Assembly: GCF_003731765.1 (NCBI RefSeq)
Contig: NZ_MOAL01000008.1
Coordinates: 558,001 to 622,000 of the forward strand
DNA from: Pseudomonas chlororaphis
Lineage (GTDB): Bacteria; Pseudomonadota; Gammaproteobacteria; Pseudomonadales; Pseudomonadaceae
Reading direction: 5' to 3'
DNA length: 64,000 bases
Part shown: positions 8,953-18,079 of the stretch, piece by piece
Layout of the letters: each line of letters starts with the position of its first letter
Numbering within the stretch: position 1 is the stretch's first letter
Notes under the pieces: generated by a model
Seen by the model: the letters and a program-made list of their open reading frames with translations, nothing else
What the model was told of the DNA's origin: nothing
The model's database searches: none
Made by a program: the position numbers and the translations under genes

Positions 8953-10257
8953 TTATCTCCGATTCGGGTTGAAGGTGCTGGGCAGCGTGGCCCAGCAGGC
9001 GTCGTAGTTGTTCTGCAATTGCGGGCAGGCCAGGGCGAACTGGCTGGGGCGCAACACCTGGCTGGTCTCGAACATGAACGCCATGGTGTTGTCGATCTTG
9101 GCCGGCTGCAGTTCGGCGCTGATGGCCTTGCTGCAGGTTTCGCCATCGGGCCCGTGGGCGCTCATGCAACTGTGCAGCGACGCTCCGCCGGGCAGGAAGC
9201 CTTCGGCCTTGGCGTCGTAGGCCCCCTGGATCAGCCCCATGTATTCGTTCATCAGGTTGCGGTGGAACCACGGGGGCCGAAAGGTGTTCTCAGCCACCAT
9301 CCAGCGCGGTGGGAAAATCACGAAGTCGAGGTTGGCCAGGCCGTGCACGCTGGTGGGCGAGGTCAACACCGTGAAGATCGACGGGTCCGGGTGATCGAAG
9401 CTGACGGTGCCAAGGGTGTTGAAACGCCGCAGGTCATATTTGTAGGGCACGTTGTTGCCGTGCCAGGCCACCACGTTGAGCGGCGAATGGTCCAGCTCGC
9501 AACCCCAGAGCTCGCCCAGGAACTTCTGTACCAAGGGCGTGGGCTGCTGGAGGTCTTCGTAATGGGCCACCGGGGTCAGGAAGTCCCGCGGGTTGGCCAG
9601 GCCGTTGCTGCCGATGGGCCCCAGGTCCGGCAGGCGCAACGGCGCGCCATGGTTTTCGGCAACGTAACCACGCGCCTGGGGGTCCAGCAATTCGACGCGA
9701 AATTTCAGGCCACGGGGCAAGACTGCGATTTCCAGGGGCTCAATATCCAGCACCCCCAATTCGGTGGCGATGCGCAGCCGCCCCAACTCCGGCACCAGCA
9801 GCAGCTCGCCGTCGGCGTTGAAGAACACCCGTTCCATGGAGCGGTTGGCGCCATAGTGATAGAGGCTGATACCCGCCGGTTTCTGCGCCGCCGAGTTGGC
9901 CGCCATGCTCACCAGGCCATCGATGAAATCGGTCGGCTCAGCGGGAATGGCCAACGGGTTCCAGCGCAGGCGATTGGGCGTCACCTCGCCCAGGGGCCCA
10001 CCCGCCAATTGACGTTCGAGCTTGGTGAAGGACGGGTGGTTGGCCGAAGGCAGGATGCGGTACATCCATGTGCGCCGGGCTTCGCTGCGGGCCATGGTGA
10101 AGGCGGTGCCGGAAAACAGTTCGGTGTACAGGCCATAGGGGGCCTTTTGCGGGGAGTTCTGGCCAACCGGCAAGGCGCCTGGCAGGGCCTCGCTGGAAAA
10201 TTCATTACCAAAACCCGACTGATAGGCGAGCACCGTCGCCGTGGAATCGAGATTCAT
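8953..10257 (-). CDS. hmgA: Homogentisate 1,2-dioxygenase
   Basis: The 434-residue non-heme iron dioxygenase cleaves the ring of homogentisate to maleylacetoacetate. The start MNLDSTATVLAYQSGFGNEF at 10257 fits the family. ALPVGQNSPQKAPYGLY, NVVAWHGNNVPYKYDL and the C-terminal PPWFHRNLMNEYMGL and SLHSCMSAHGPD contain conserved His and Glu residues of the iron site. Loss of this gene gives pyomelanin-producing strains in Pseudomonas. It is the first gene of the operon and divergent from hmgR, with a palindromic operator between them. Confidence 0.97.
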   Translation of the reverse strand: MNLDSTATVLAYQSGFGNEFSSEALPGALPVGQNSPQKAPYGLYTELFSGTAFTMARSEARRTWMYRILPSANHPSFTKLERQLAGGPLGEVTPNRLRWNPLAIPAEPTDFIDGLVSMAANSAAQKPAGISLYHYGANRSMERVFFNADGELLLVPELGRLRIATELGVLDIEPLEIAVLPRGLKFRVELLDPQARGYVAENHGAPLRLPDLGPIGSNGLANPRDFLTPVAHYEDLQQPTPLVQKFLGELWGCELDHSPLNVVAWHGNNVPYKYDLRRFNTLGTVSFDHPDPSIFTVLTSPTSVHGLANLDFVIFPPRWMVAENTFRPPWFHRNLMNEYMGLIQGAYDAKAEGFLPGGASLHSCMSAHGPDGETCSKAISAELQPAKIDNTMAFMFETSQVLRPSQFALACPQLQNNYDACWATLPSTFNPNRR

Positions 10258-10335
10258 GGAGCCTCCTATGCAGGGAGCAGGCGGTGGCCGACGACTCCGT
10301 TGTGAGAGTGCTCGGCACGCCAGGTTTATTTTTAT

Positions 10336-10370
10336 CGTAATTGAATTACGCACAACGTAATTTGATTGCC
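10336..10370. promoter_or_regulatory. Palindromic operator pair, probable HmgR sites
   Basis: A perfect 15-bp palindrome CGTAATTGAATTACG lies at 10336-10350, followed by a second copy, CGTAATTTGATTGCC at 10356-10370, whose left arm is identical and whose right arm is degraded. The copies start 20 bp apart, about two helical turns, so they lie on the same DNA face. The site sits between divergent hmgA and hmgR, as expected for an IclR regulator that controls both. Assignment to HmgR is by position. Confidence 0.7.
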
Positions 10371-10423
10371 GAATAGCGTCAAGCTATAAAGACCGCCATT
10401 CGTCCCGGGATCACAGCACCGCC

Positions 10424-11215
10424 ATGGAAAAGCCCCGCAGCACCAGCGACAGTACCGGCAAACAGAAAGTCCGCTCGGCGGAGGTCGGTACGGACATCCT
10501 CAAGGCCCTGGCCGAACTGTCGCCGTCCACTTCCCTGTCGCGCCTGGCCGAACATGTGCAGATGCCGGCCAGCAAGGTCCACCGCTACCTGCAAGCCTTG
10601 ATCGCCAGTGGCTTCGCCGAGCAGAACAGCGCCACCAACCACTATGGCCTGGGCCGCGAAGCCCTGCGGGTGGGCCTGGCCGCCTTGAACAGCATGGACG
10701 TATTGAAAGTCAGCGCCCTGCCCTTGGCCGAGCTGCGCGACGAGCTGAATGAAACCTGCTTCCTCGCAGTCTGGGGCAACCAGGGCGCGACCGTGGTGCA
10801 CATCGAACCGGCCGTGCGGGCGGTGACCGTGGTCACCCAGTTGGGCTCGGTCCTGCCCCTGCTCAGTTCGTCCACCGGCCTGGTGTTTGGTGCTTACCTG
10901 CCCGCCCGGGAAACCCTCGAACTGCGCCAGCAGGAACTACAGGCCAACAGCGCCCATGCACTGGCCGATGAGGGCGAGTACGCCGAGCTCGGCGAACAGA
11001 TCCGCGCCCGCGGCCTGCACCATGTGCATGGTTTGCTGATGCCGGGGGTCGATGCCTTGTCGGCGCCGGTGTTCGATGCCACCGGCAAGATCGCCGCCGT
11101 GCTCACGGTGGTGGGACCGGCCTCGCTGTTTCACGCCGATGAACATGGCCCGGCGGCCCAGCGCCTGCTGACGGCGAGCCAGGCCGTGAGCTGGCGCATG
11201 GGTTACCAACCCTGA
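10424..11215 (+). CDS. hmgR: IclR-family regulator of homogentisate genes (HmgR)
   Basis: The 263-residue protein has an IclR winged helix-turn-helix at about residues 22-80 (LSRLAEHVQMPASKVHRYLQAL) and an IclR effector domain from about 90 to 255. Divergent placement next to hmgA matches HmgR of P. putida, a repressor that releases DNA when homogentisate binds. The start at 10424 gives the expected short basic N-terminal tail. The palindromes in the promoter gap are its likely binding sites. Confidence 0.88.
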   Translation: MEKPRSTSDSTGKQKVRSAEVGTDILKALAELSPSTSLSRLAEHVQMPASKVHRYLQALIASGFAEQNSATNHYGLGREALRVGLAALNSMDVLKVSALPLAELRDELNETCFLAVWGNQGATVVHIEPAVRAVTVVTQLGSVLPLLSSSTGLVFGAYLPARETLELRQQELQANSAHALADEGEYAELGEQIRARGLHHVHGLLMPGVDALSAPVFDATGKIAAVLTVVGPASLFHADEHGPAAQRLLTASQAVSWRMGYQP

Positions 11216-11236
11216 GTGCCGGGTGACGGCCCTCGC

Positions 11237-13801
11237 TCAGCCCATCAACCCCAGGGACTTGGCCCGAGCCACGGCCTGGGTGCGCCGCTCCACCCCCAGC
11301 TTGCTGTGAATGCGCCGGGCGTGGGTCTTGACCGTGTGCAGGGATATAAATAACTGCTCGGCAATCTGCAGGTTGGAACTGCCCTGGGCGATCAACTGCA
11401 GGACTTCCAGTTCACGCAGGCTCAACGGGTTGGCCCCGGCGTCGGCTTGAGGGCCTGGCAAGCCGGGCGCAGGGGATTCAAGGCCCTCCAGCGTCTGCAA
11501 CAGCTCCGGTTGCCGCAGGCGCAAGTCCAGCAGCGCCTGGGGTAAATGGCAACGCTGCACCAGTTGCAACCCGGCCTCCAGGGCCTGGGCAGACACGCGC
11601 CGGTCGCCTTGCAGATACGCGACCTCGGCCAAGGCCAGTTGCAACTCGGTCTCCAGCCCTGACATGCCATGGCAGCGGGCCCACTCCACTCTCTCCTGCA
11701 AGGTCGCCATCGCGGCCGGCGCCTGCCCCAAATAGACTTCGGCCAGCACCAGCAGGTATTCAATCCGCGGGATCAGCTCCAGCGTCGCCGGGGGCGCCTG
11801 CACGGCCTGCGGGCCACGGTAGTGCCGCAAGACTCGGCTCAAGGCTTCGAGGGCCAGTTCCGGTCGGCCCTGCTGGAGCCAGAAATGACTGCTGACCTGC
11901 AACAACACCCCGCGGTACACGGTGTCTGGAATCTGCCGTTGCTGCATCAGGCGTTCGGCATCGCGCAGGCGCACAAAGGCCTGGGCGTAATCGCGCTGGT
12001 TGGCAGCCAACTGCGCCTGCCCGAGAAAGCCGTACAACGCGCGTTTGTCATGGCTCAGCAGGCAGTCTTCCAGGCCCACCTGAAAGTAACCCGCCGCCTC
12101 GCTCTCGCGTCCCTGACGCAACGCCAGGTGCCCTCGACGCAGGGCTATGCGCCCCAACAGCGGCGTGGCCGGCACCGGCTGTCGGGCCAGGAGTTCGGCC
12201 ACATCGTCGAGCAGGGCCTGCGCCCGGTGGGGCGCCCCACGCTGCTCCAGCAGTTGCCCATGATCCAACTCCAGCAAGGCTTCAAACAGCAACGAGTCCT
12301 GGGCCCGCGCCAGGCACAACGCCTCACGGTTCAGGCCCTGGGCCACGTCCAATTCACCCTTGAGCAGGGCCTGCTGGGTCAGCCCGGACAGGCACAACAA
12401 ACGGGTCGGCCAGGCACTGTCGGCCAGCACGCACAACGCCTCGAGAAAATGCTCACGGGCCGGCTCCAGCTGGCCTTGCAGATGTAACAGCCAGCCTTGC
12501 TGCGCCTGCCAGCGCGCCAGCAACTGGCGTTGCAGATCGGCCGAAGGCTGTGGCGCAAAACGCGCCATGTGTTCGATGCACTGTTGCGCCTGGGCGAAGC
12601 GCCCGGCAAACAACAAGGCCGCCGTCACCAGCCCCACCAGATGCGGGCTGCCCACCAGCAACTCGGCCCCATGCTGCTCATACAGGCGCAACAGCAGCAC
12701 CAGGTTCTGCTGCTGAAACAGCGACTCGAAGCTGAAGTGCTGCAACAGGCTGACCGCCACTTCATATTCATGGGCCAGCAAGGCTTGCTCGAACGCCGCC
12801 TGCCAGTCCTGCTCGGCGGTGAACCACTGGCAGGCCCGCCGATGCCAGGAACGCCCTGCCGGCCACGGCTCGTCGCGCATCAAGCGGGCCAGCGGAGTAA
12901 AGACTTGCAGCCATTCGGACGAGCCTTGCCAGGGCTCGATAAAGCAACCTTGCTCCTGCAGCGTGCGCAGGTACTGAGCGCCTTCACCGGCCCCGAACAA
13001 GTGCTCGCACAGCGCAGGATTGAAGCGCGGCAAGTGCGCCAGTACCTGCCAGGTTTCCGCCAACTCCGGCGCCAGCACGCCGAACAGTTCGTGTTCCAGG
13101 TACTCCAGCAAGGTATTGGGCCGCCCCGGCTTGCAGGGCGTGGCCACCCACTCGCTGCCTTCGAGCAGGGCAATGCGCACCCCGGCGCACCAACCGGCAC
13201 TGCGTTGCAGAATGCGGCTGGCGGTCTGCGCGCCCAAGGGTTGGGGTAACTGCTGCAACAACTGCTGGATATCCTCCACGCCGAAGGCCAGGGCCGGGCC
13301 GTCGCACTCGTACAACTCATCGTCGAGCAATAGTCGCGGCCAGTTGCATTGAGGCCGCCGTCGGGTGCCCAGCCACCAGGTCAGGGCCGGGTTATCCACC
13401 GCCAGCAAGCGATCGAGCATCAGGTCCAGTTCCGGCGCCGCGACCCGGCAATAGTCATCGAGGCACAGCCAAGTCGGCGCCTGACGTTGTGCCAGGTGAT
13501 CCAGCAACGCCCGCTCATCGCCCTCCCCCAGGCCCAAGGCAGTGGCCAGTTGCGCGCAGAAATCCTCGGGGCTGCGCGGCATGCCGCACAGGGACAACCA
13601 ACAGATGTGGGTCGACGCCGGCGCCTGGGACAGGCACTCGACCAGCAGCGCGGTCTTGCCACTGCCGGGTGGCGCGCACAGCACCTTGACCCGGGCCGTG
13701 GAGGCCAGCAAGGGCGTGCTCAAGCGAGGGCGGGACAGATGGTGAGCGGACAAGCGAGGCATGAATCCAGGGCGGTCCAGACGGTGACTCATGGCGGTCA
13801 T
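11237..13801 (-). CDS. LuxR-family (MalT-type) ATP-dependent regulator
   Basis: This 854-residue protein has the layout of a MalT-like signal-transducing ATPase: a P-loop APPGSGKT at 43-50, a winged-helix part, a long TPR-like middle (about 330-780) and a C-terminal LuxR helix-turn-helix (LSLRELEVLQLIAQGSSN, then SLHTVKTHARRIHSKLGV). It would activate transcription after binding an inducer and ATP. It follows the DUF1329 gene on the same strand behind a strong terminator, so it likely has its own promoter. The likely targets are the neighbouring DUF1302/DUF1329 genes. Starts at 13801 or 13792 are both possible. Confidence 0.88.
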   Translation of the reverse strand: MTAMSHRLDRPGFMPRLSAHHLSRPRLSTPLLASTARVKVLCAPPGSGKTALLVECLSQAPASTHICWLSLCGMPRSPEDFCAQLATALGLGEGDERALLDHLAQRQAPTWLCLDDYCRVAAPELDLMLDRLLAVDNPALTWWLGTRRRPQCNWPRLLLDDELYECDGPALAFGVEDIQQLLQQLPQPLGAQTASRILQRSAGWCAGVRIALLEGSEWVATPCKPGRPNTLLEYLEHELFGVLAPELAETWQVLAHLPRFNPALCEHLFGAGEGAQYLRTLQEQGCFIEPWQGSSEWLQVFTPLARLMRDEPWPAGRSWHRRACQWFTAEQDWQAAFEQALLAHEYEVAVSLLQHFSFESLFQQQNLVLLLRLYEQHGAELLVGSPHLVGLVTAALLFAGRFAQAQQCIEHMARFAPQPSADLQRQLLARWQAQQGWLLHLQGQLEPAREHFLEALCVLADSAWPTRLLCLSGLTQQALLKGELDVAQGLNREALCLARAQDSLLFEALLELDHGQLLEQRGAPHRAQALLDDVAELLARQPVPATPLLGRIALRRGHLALRQGRESEAAGYFQVGLEDCLLSHDKRALYGFLGQAQLAANQRDYAQAFVRLRDAERLMQQRQIPDTVYRGVLLQVSSHFWLQQGRPELALEALSRVLRHYRGPQAVQAPPATLELIPRIEYLLVLAEVYLGQAPAAMATLQERVEWARCHGMSGLETELQLALAEVAYLQGDRRVSAQALEAGLQLVQRCHLPQALLDLRLRQPELLQTLEGLESPAPGLPGPQADAGANPLSLRELEVLQLIAQGSSNLQIAEQLFISLHTVKTHARRIHSKLGVERRTQAVARAKSLGLMG

Positions 13802-13899
13802 TGCGGCGTGCCTTTTTATAGTTTTAGCCTGCGTGGACTCACCCTAGCCCTGTCCTTGGCGCTTGTTGAGAAACATTCAGTGCGCTGATCGGCAGCCAT

Positions 13900-13926
13900 A
13901 AAAAAGGCGACCCGAAGGTCGCCTTT
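13900..13926 (-). terminator. Strong intrinsic terminator after the DUF1329 gene
   Basis: On the minus strand a 10-bp stem (AAAGGCGACC/GGTCGCCTTT) with a TTCG tetraloop ends in a run of T. It should end the DUF1302-DUF1329 transcript before the LuxR-family gene. Confidence 0.9.
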
Positions 13927-13949
13927 TGCCATCAAATGTATCCACCGCG

Positions 13950-15320
13950 TTACCGCACGCCGCTGGCCCGCAGTGCCGCCGGGGTGTAGTCCGCCGCCTT
14001 GGCCGCGAAGCCGAATTCGAAGCTGTGCTTCTCCTCGTTCTTCATGCCCAGGGCGATGTAACGGCCGGCGATGATGTCGTACAGGGTTTCCACGGTGTAC
14101 GCCGGCACCTGATGGTCGTAGTAGAACTGAGCGTGGCCTTCGGCGACCCGCCACAGCTGACCGCGACCGTCGTAGTGGTCCGCCAGGGCCACCTGCCAGC
14201 TGTCCTCGTCGAGGTACATGTGGCGCTTGGCGTAGATGTGCCGCTCACTGGGCTTGACCGTACCCACCACTTCCCAGACCCGGTGCAGCTCATAACGGGT
14301 CAGGTCCTGGTTGATATGCCCGGCCTTGATGATGTCGTCGTACTTGAGGCTGGGGGAGTCCAGCTTGTAGCTGTTGTAGGGGATGTACATCTCCTTCTTG
14401 CCCACCAGCTTCCAGTCGTAGCGGTCCGGCGCGCCGGAGAACATGTCGAAGTTGTCCGAGGTGCGCAGGCCGTCGGCGGCGGTGCCCGGGCCGTCATAGG
14501 CCACTTGCGGGGCCCGGCGCACCCGGCGCTGACCGGCGTTGTAGATCCACGCCGAACGCGGTTCCTTGACCTGGTCGAGGGTCTCGTGGACCAGCAGCAC
14601 GTTGCCCGCCAGGCGCGCCGGTGCGGTCACCGACTGCTTGAAGAAGGTCAGCACGTTGGCCGCCTTGGCCGGGTCCATGTCCGGAATCTGCTGCGGCACC
14701 GCCACTTCTTCCTCGAAGCGGATCGGCGTGTAGCTGCCGTTGGTCTGGGGTGTGGCCTGGGTAATGATGCGGCGCAGGTTGCCGCCGTGATAACGGGTGA
14801 TGTGGTTCCACAGCACCTCCACGCCGTTCTTCGGAATCGGGAAGGCGTAGTAGCGATTGCCGGTGAAGTTGGCCAGGCCGTTACCGTCGTTGATCGCCTG
14901 CACATTCAGCGCACTGCGCTTGGCCGACTCGTAGATTTCCGCCGGCAGGCCCACGGTGCGATGGCTGGTGTAGACCGGGATCTTGTAGGTTTCCGGGTAG
15001 CGCTTGAACATCGCCACCTGGCCGTCCGAGAGCTTGTCCTTGTACTTGTCCACCGTGGCGGCGGTGATGATGAACAGGGGCTTTTCATTGGCGAACGGGT
15101 CAGCCAGGAAGCCCTTGCTGTCCACCGCACCGGCGTTTTTCGGAATGCCACCGGTCCAGGCCGGGATCGAGCCATCGGCATTCCCGGCCTTCTCCGCCCC
15201 CAGCGGGGTCAGGCTGGTGCCCAACTTGGCCGCCTCGTCGGGGGAGACCGCCGCCATCACGTTGGCGGCCAGCAAACTCAGGGCCAAGGCACTGCATTGC
15301 AGAATCATCTTGCGCATCAA
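13950..15320 (-). CDS. DUF1329 periplasmic protein
   Basis: The 456-residue protein has a signal peptide (cleavage near residue 24 after NVMAA) and belongs to DUF1329, a LolA/LolB-like lipid-carrier fold. Family segments visible are WTGGIPKN, FPIPKNGVEVLWNHITRYHG, and AWIYNAGQRRVRRAPQVAYDGPGT near the middle. It is 22 bp downstream of the DUF1302 gene, its usual partner. Family proteins are thought to work with outer-membrane or RND-type systems for hydrophobic molecules. The exact substrate is unknown. Confidence 0.88.
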   Translation of the reverse strand: MMRKMILQCSALALSLLAANVMAAVSPDEAAKLGTSLTPLGAEKAGNADGSIPAWTGGIPKNAGAVDSKGFLADPFANEKPLFIITAATVDKYKDKLSDGQVAMFKRYPETYKIPVYTSHRTVGLPAEIYESAKRSALNVQAINDGNGLANFTGNRYYAFPIPKNGVEVLWNHITRYHGGNLRRIITQATPQTNGSYTPIRFEEEVAVPQQIPDMDPAKAANVLTFFKQSVTAPARLAGNVLLVHETLDQVKEPRSAWIYNAGQRRVRRAPQVAYDGPGTAADGLRTSDNFDMFSGAPDRYDWKLVGKKEMYIPYNSYKLDSPSLKYDDIIKAGHINQDLTRYELHRVWEVVGTVKPSERHIYAKRHMYLDEDSWQVALADHYDGRGQLWRVAEGHAQFYYDHQVPAYTVETLYDIIAGRYIALGMKNEEKHSFEFGFAAKAADYTPAALRASGVR

Positions 15321-15342
15321 AGTCGTCCTTCTCTTAGCCGGA

Positions 15343-17133
15343 TCAGAAGTTCACGCCGAAGCTCAACGCGAGGAAGTCACGGTCGGTGAGGGTGTTGTAG
15401 TCACCGCCGAAAAAGTCGGTGTAACTGAGGCTCGCGGTGTAGGTGTTGCGGTAGTCGGCATCCACCCCGAGGCTCACCGCCTTGGCGCCCTGGTTGAACA
15501 GGCCGTTGGGGCCGTAGCCGTTGACGTCGTGGGACCAGGACAGGTTGGGCTTGAGGTTGATCCCGGCGATCACGTTGTTGTAATCGAGGATGGCCCGGGC
15601 GCGATAACCCCAGGAAGTCGCGGTGACAAAACCGTCGGTGTCACCGTTGAACCCGTACTGCCCGTAGACCGAGTCGCGGCCATAACGCAGTTGGCTTTTC
15701 GACTCCAGGCCGCCGACGTGGACGATCGCGGCTTCGCCCACCAGGGTCAGGCGATCAGCCCCCAGTACGTGGTCGAAGAACTGGGTCATGCTGCTTTGCA
15801 GTTGGGTGATTTCCTTGCGCCGGTAGCCGGTGTTGTCGGCGCCCATGGCGCTTGAGATCGGAGAAGCTGCACCGCCGGCGATGGGGTTGAGCAGGGCCAA
15901 GGTCACGTCGTTGGTGTTGATTTGCACCGGGGCGTTGGGCCGGTAGCTGATCTCGCCACTCCACGCGGTGCCGGTGGGCAAGGTGGTGGAGAAGCTGGCA
16001 CCGTACAGGCGGATGTCTTCCGGGTATTCCAGGTAGTACTGGCCACGGCCGAGCATCACGCTTTGTACCAGGCCCGCGCCGCTGCCTGGAACAATGCCGT
16101 TGGCGGCCGCAGCCAACGCACCCAGTGTGGCGAGGCTGACGTTGGCGGTGGTGGTGCCGACTATCGGAGTACGGGCGTGATAGTTCATGAAGTACAGGCC
16201 GTACTCGGTTTCGTCGCCAAGCCAGCGCAGGGCCGCGCCCCACTGGCCGGAATCCCGCGCATCACGGTCGCCGCCGCGGGGCAGGATCACCCCCTCGCGG
16301 CTGACCTCGAAGCCCAGGCCGGCGCCGGCAGCCAAGGGTTGCAACGGGCTGATGGCCGGGCTGCCGACGGTGTAGCCGGTGGTGCAGCCGTCCGCTGCCA
16401 CGTCGCCACCAAAGAAGGTGCCGCAGTTGTCCAGGACCGTCTGGTCCCACTCCAGTTGATAGAAGCCCTCCACTGTCAGTTGGTTGGTCAGCCCTTGGGA
16501 GGCGAACAGCATGTTCACCGGGATCAGGCCTTCCTTGATCTCGGCACCGGGGCGTCGGAATGCCGACACGTCGATCGGGTTGATGCTGTTGATGGAGTTG
16601 CCGATGAAGGTGCTTTCGCCCCAACTGACGACTTGCTTGCCGGCGCGTACGGTGCCCGGCAGGTCGGCTATGGAGTAGTTGTGATAGACGAAGGCATCGA
16701 GGATCTGCGCACCGGACGACTTGGAGCCTTCCTTGCGGTTGTGGTCACTGATGGGCTTGAACTCGCGGTCTTCATCCTTGAGCTCGAAGTCGTACCAGTA
16801 CTTGCCACGCACGAACACGCCGGTGTCACCGTACTTGAGTTCCAGGTCGTGCAGGCCCTTGAAGATTTTCGAGAAGGTCTCGCCCTTCTTGAAGTTCAGG
16901 CGTCCGTCATCACCGGTGGAGGACTGGCCACGGCCGCCATTGACCGTGCCCACATAGTCCTTGTCGGCATTGCGCATGCCCCAACTGGCGCCGACGGACA
17001 GCGACGAATCGAACTGCCCCTCGATCTCGCCAATATTGAATGAAACCGCCTGAGCCTGGGCACTGCAGCCCATGGCCACCGCGACGGCCAGCGCCTGCGG
17101 CGTGAAGATGGCGCGCATTGTTGTTTTTGTCAT
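15343..17133 (-). CDS. DUF1302 outer-membrane protein
   Basis: The 596-residue product has a signal peptide (cleavage near AQAQA, about residue 29) and the DUF1302 pattern of a beta-barrel: FNIGEIEGQFDSSLSVGASWGMR at the N-terminus, alternating hydrophobic strands, and a C-terminal strand ending in phenylalanine (FLALSFGVNF), typical of outer-membrane barrels. The start at 17133 gives a proper signal sequence; an upstream in-frame ATG does not. It forms a two-gene unit with the DUF1329 gene. A role in uptake or export of hydrophobic compounds is inferred from the family. Confidence 0.88.
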   Translation of the reverse strand: MTKTTMRAIFTPQALAVAVAMGCSAQAQAVSFNIGEIEGQFDSSLSVGASWGMRNADKDYVGTVNGGRGQSSTGDDGRLNFKKGETFSKIFKGLHDLELKYGDTGVFVRGKYWYDFELKDEDREFKPISDHNRKEGSKSSGAQILDAFVYHNYSIADLPGTVRAGKQVVSWGESTFIGNSINSINPIDVSAFRRPGAEIKEGLIPVNMLFASQGLTNQLTVEGFYQLEWDQTVLDNCGTFFGGDVAADGCTTGYTVGSPAISPLQPLAAGAGLGFEVSREGVILPRGGDRDARDSGQWGAALRWLGDETEYGLYFMNYHARTPIVGTTTANVSLATLGALAAAANGIVPGSGAGLVQSVMLGRGQYYLEYPEDIRLYGASFSTTLPTGTAWSGEISYRPNAPVQINTNDVTLALLNPIAGGAASPISSAMGADNTGYRRKEITQLQSSMTQFFDHVLGADRLTLVGEAAIVHVGGLESKSQLRYGRDSVYGQYGFNGDTDGFVTATSWGYRARAILDYNNVIAGINLKPNLSWSHDVNGYGPNGLFNQGAKAVSLGVDADYRNTYTASLSYTDFFGGDYNTLTDRDFLALSFGVNF

Positions 17134-17365
17134 GCGTCTTCCCCGGTGAGTGACAGAAGGCCTCACCCTACTGCCGCTGTACCGGGTGCGATAAGCGCAC
17201 CAAGGAGGTATTCGCAGTGTCGCTCGAAGGAGTGAAGGCCTGCGCCAGCGGGGCTGTTCAGAGGCTTATGCATGGGCTGGATGCCGCTGCATCAGGGGAA
17301 TGGATGGCGGGGATGAAGCCTGGAGCGGGCCACTGTTGTCCAGGATGTAACAGTCCTTGTCCCAA

Positions 17366-17588
17366 TTGACTATTTTTCATTACGCAACAAGCACTTATTC
17401 TTGTCGCGCAGTCACGGCAAAGCGCCCGTCACTGCCGCCGAGGTGCTGTTGCAGCACCGGGGCATAAGCCTTTCCAGCGCGCCTGAAGCCCTTGGGTTCA
17501 GGCCGCTCCCCCAGGTTCACTGACGTTGATTGGTAGCTCCTTGATCTAACGTCTTACTTCGGCCGCTGCTCTTGCAGCGGCCTTTTTT
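17366..17588 (+). ncRNA. Candidate small RNA ending in an intrinsic terminator
   Basis: A strong plus-strand terminator closes this region, but no plus-strand gene precedes it: the gene to the left points away and the gene to the right is on the minus strand. This implies a short plus-strand transcript. A TTGACT hexamer at 17366-17371 could be its -35 element, but I could not find a well-spaced -10, so the 5' end is approximate. Internal hairpins are visible, such as GGTGCTG/CAGCACC near 17440-17460. I do not recognise it as RsmY/Z, CrcZ, PrrF, PhrS or ErsA. Confidence 0.5.
17561..17588 (+). terminator. Plus-strand intrinsic terminator
   Basis: An 8-bp stem GGCCGCTG/CAGCGGCC with a 6-nt loop is followed directly by six T. 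On the minus strand the hairpin is preceded by A and not followed by T, so it works rightward only. Confidence 0.88.
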
Positions 17589-17621
17589 ATGCCTGTGGAA
17601 AACACGGGCCAGGGCAGGCGC

Positions 17622-17975
17622 CTAGGCGGTGTCGCCGTCATCGTAATGAAACCGGTGCAGGAGCCGATGCGCCACTGGCGACAGCAGCAGGCCGATGGTC
17701 GCGGCAAACACGATGTTGGCGTAAAGGCCGTAACCGGCGAGGAACAGCTTGCCGCCGGGGGTGGTCGGCAAGCTGGCGGGCCCCACGCCGCCCAACAGCA
17801 TGGCGGCGTTGATCAGGGCGTCGTGAAGGGGTATTCCTTCTTCGAAATACAGGTACCCGATGATGCCCAGGCCGATGGAAAAACCAATCAGCGCCAGCAC
17901 CACCAGGGCGTGGAGAAACAACCGGCGGACAAATAACAAGCGGGATAACACGGGCTGGTCTTTTGACTCGTACAT
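17622..17975 (-). CDS. Small membrane protein resembling a potassium-channel pore module
   Basis: The 117-residue protein has two hydrophobic helices (about 20-43 and 78-99) around a re-entrant-like stretch at 52-70. The order helix, LINAAMLLGGVGP, LPTTPGGKLF, second helix resembles a two-helix potassium-channel pore, where TVGYGD would stand at LGGVGP and the TTPxGKLF motif follows. The selectivity filter is therefore not canonical. It may be a divergent channel or a small unrelated membrane protein. It is 104 bp downstream of the SDR gene on the same strand. Confidence 0.65.
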   Translation of the reverse strand: MYESKDQPVLSRLLFVRRLFLHALVVLALIGFSIGLGIIGYLYFEEGIPLHDALINAAMLLGGVGPASLPTTPGGKLFLAGYGLYANIVFAATIGLLLSPVAHRLLHRFHYDDGDTA

Positions 17976-18079
17976 GCCTACGGCTCCTTATGCGTCGGGG
18001 GCGTCCACTGCCCATCGGGCATAAAGAGCCCGGCCTCAGGAGTAAAACCGCGCTCTCCCGGCCCGCCCTGTGCCGAGTT

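Larger units (their letters stand above)
17134..17621. other. 488-bp intergenic region with divergent signals
   Basis: This region should hold the minus-strand promoter of the DUF1302 gene and, on the plus strand, a likely small RNA ending at 17588. An inverted repeat ACAAG-N8-CTTGT at 17387-17404 is a possible regulator site, perhaps for the MalT-type protein encoded at 11237-13801. No credible open reading frame was found. Confidence 0.5.

Noticed and set aside
7834..10305. 823-codon plus-strand frame opposite fahA and hmgA
   Set aside because: It lies antisense to two intact and recognisable enzymes and has no family features of its own.
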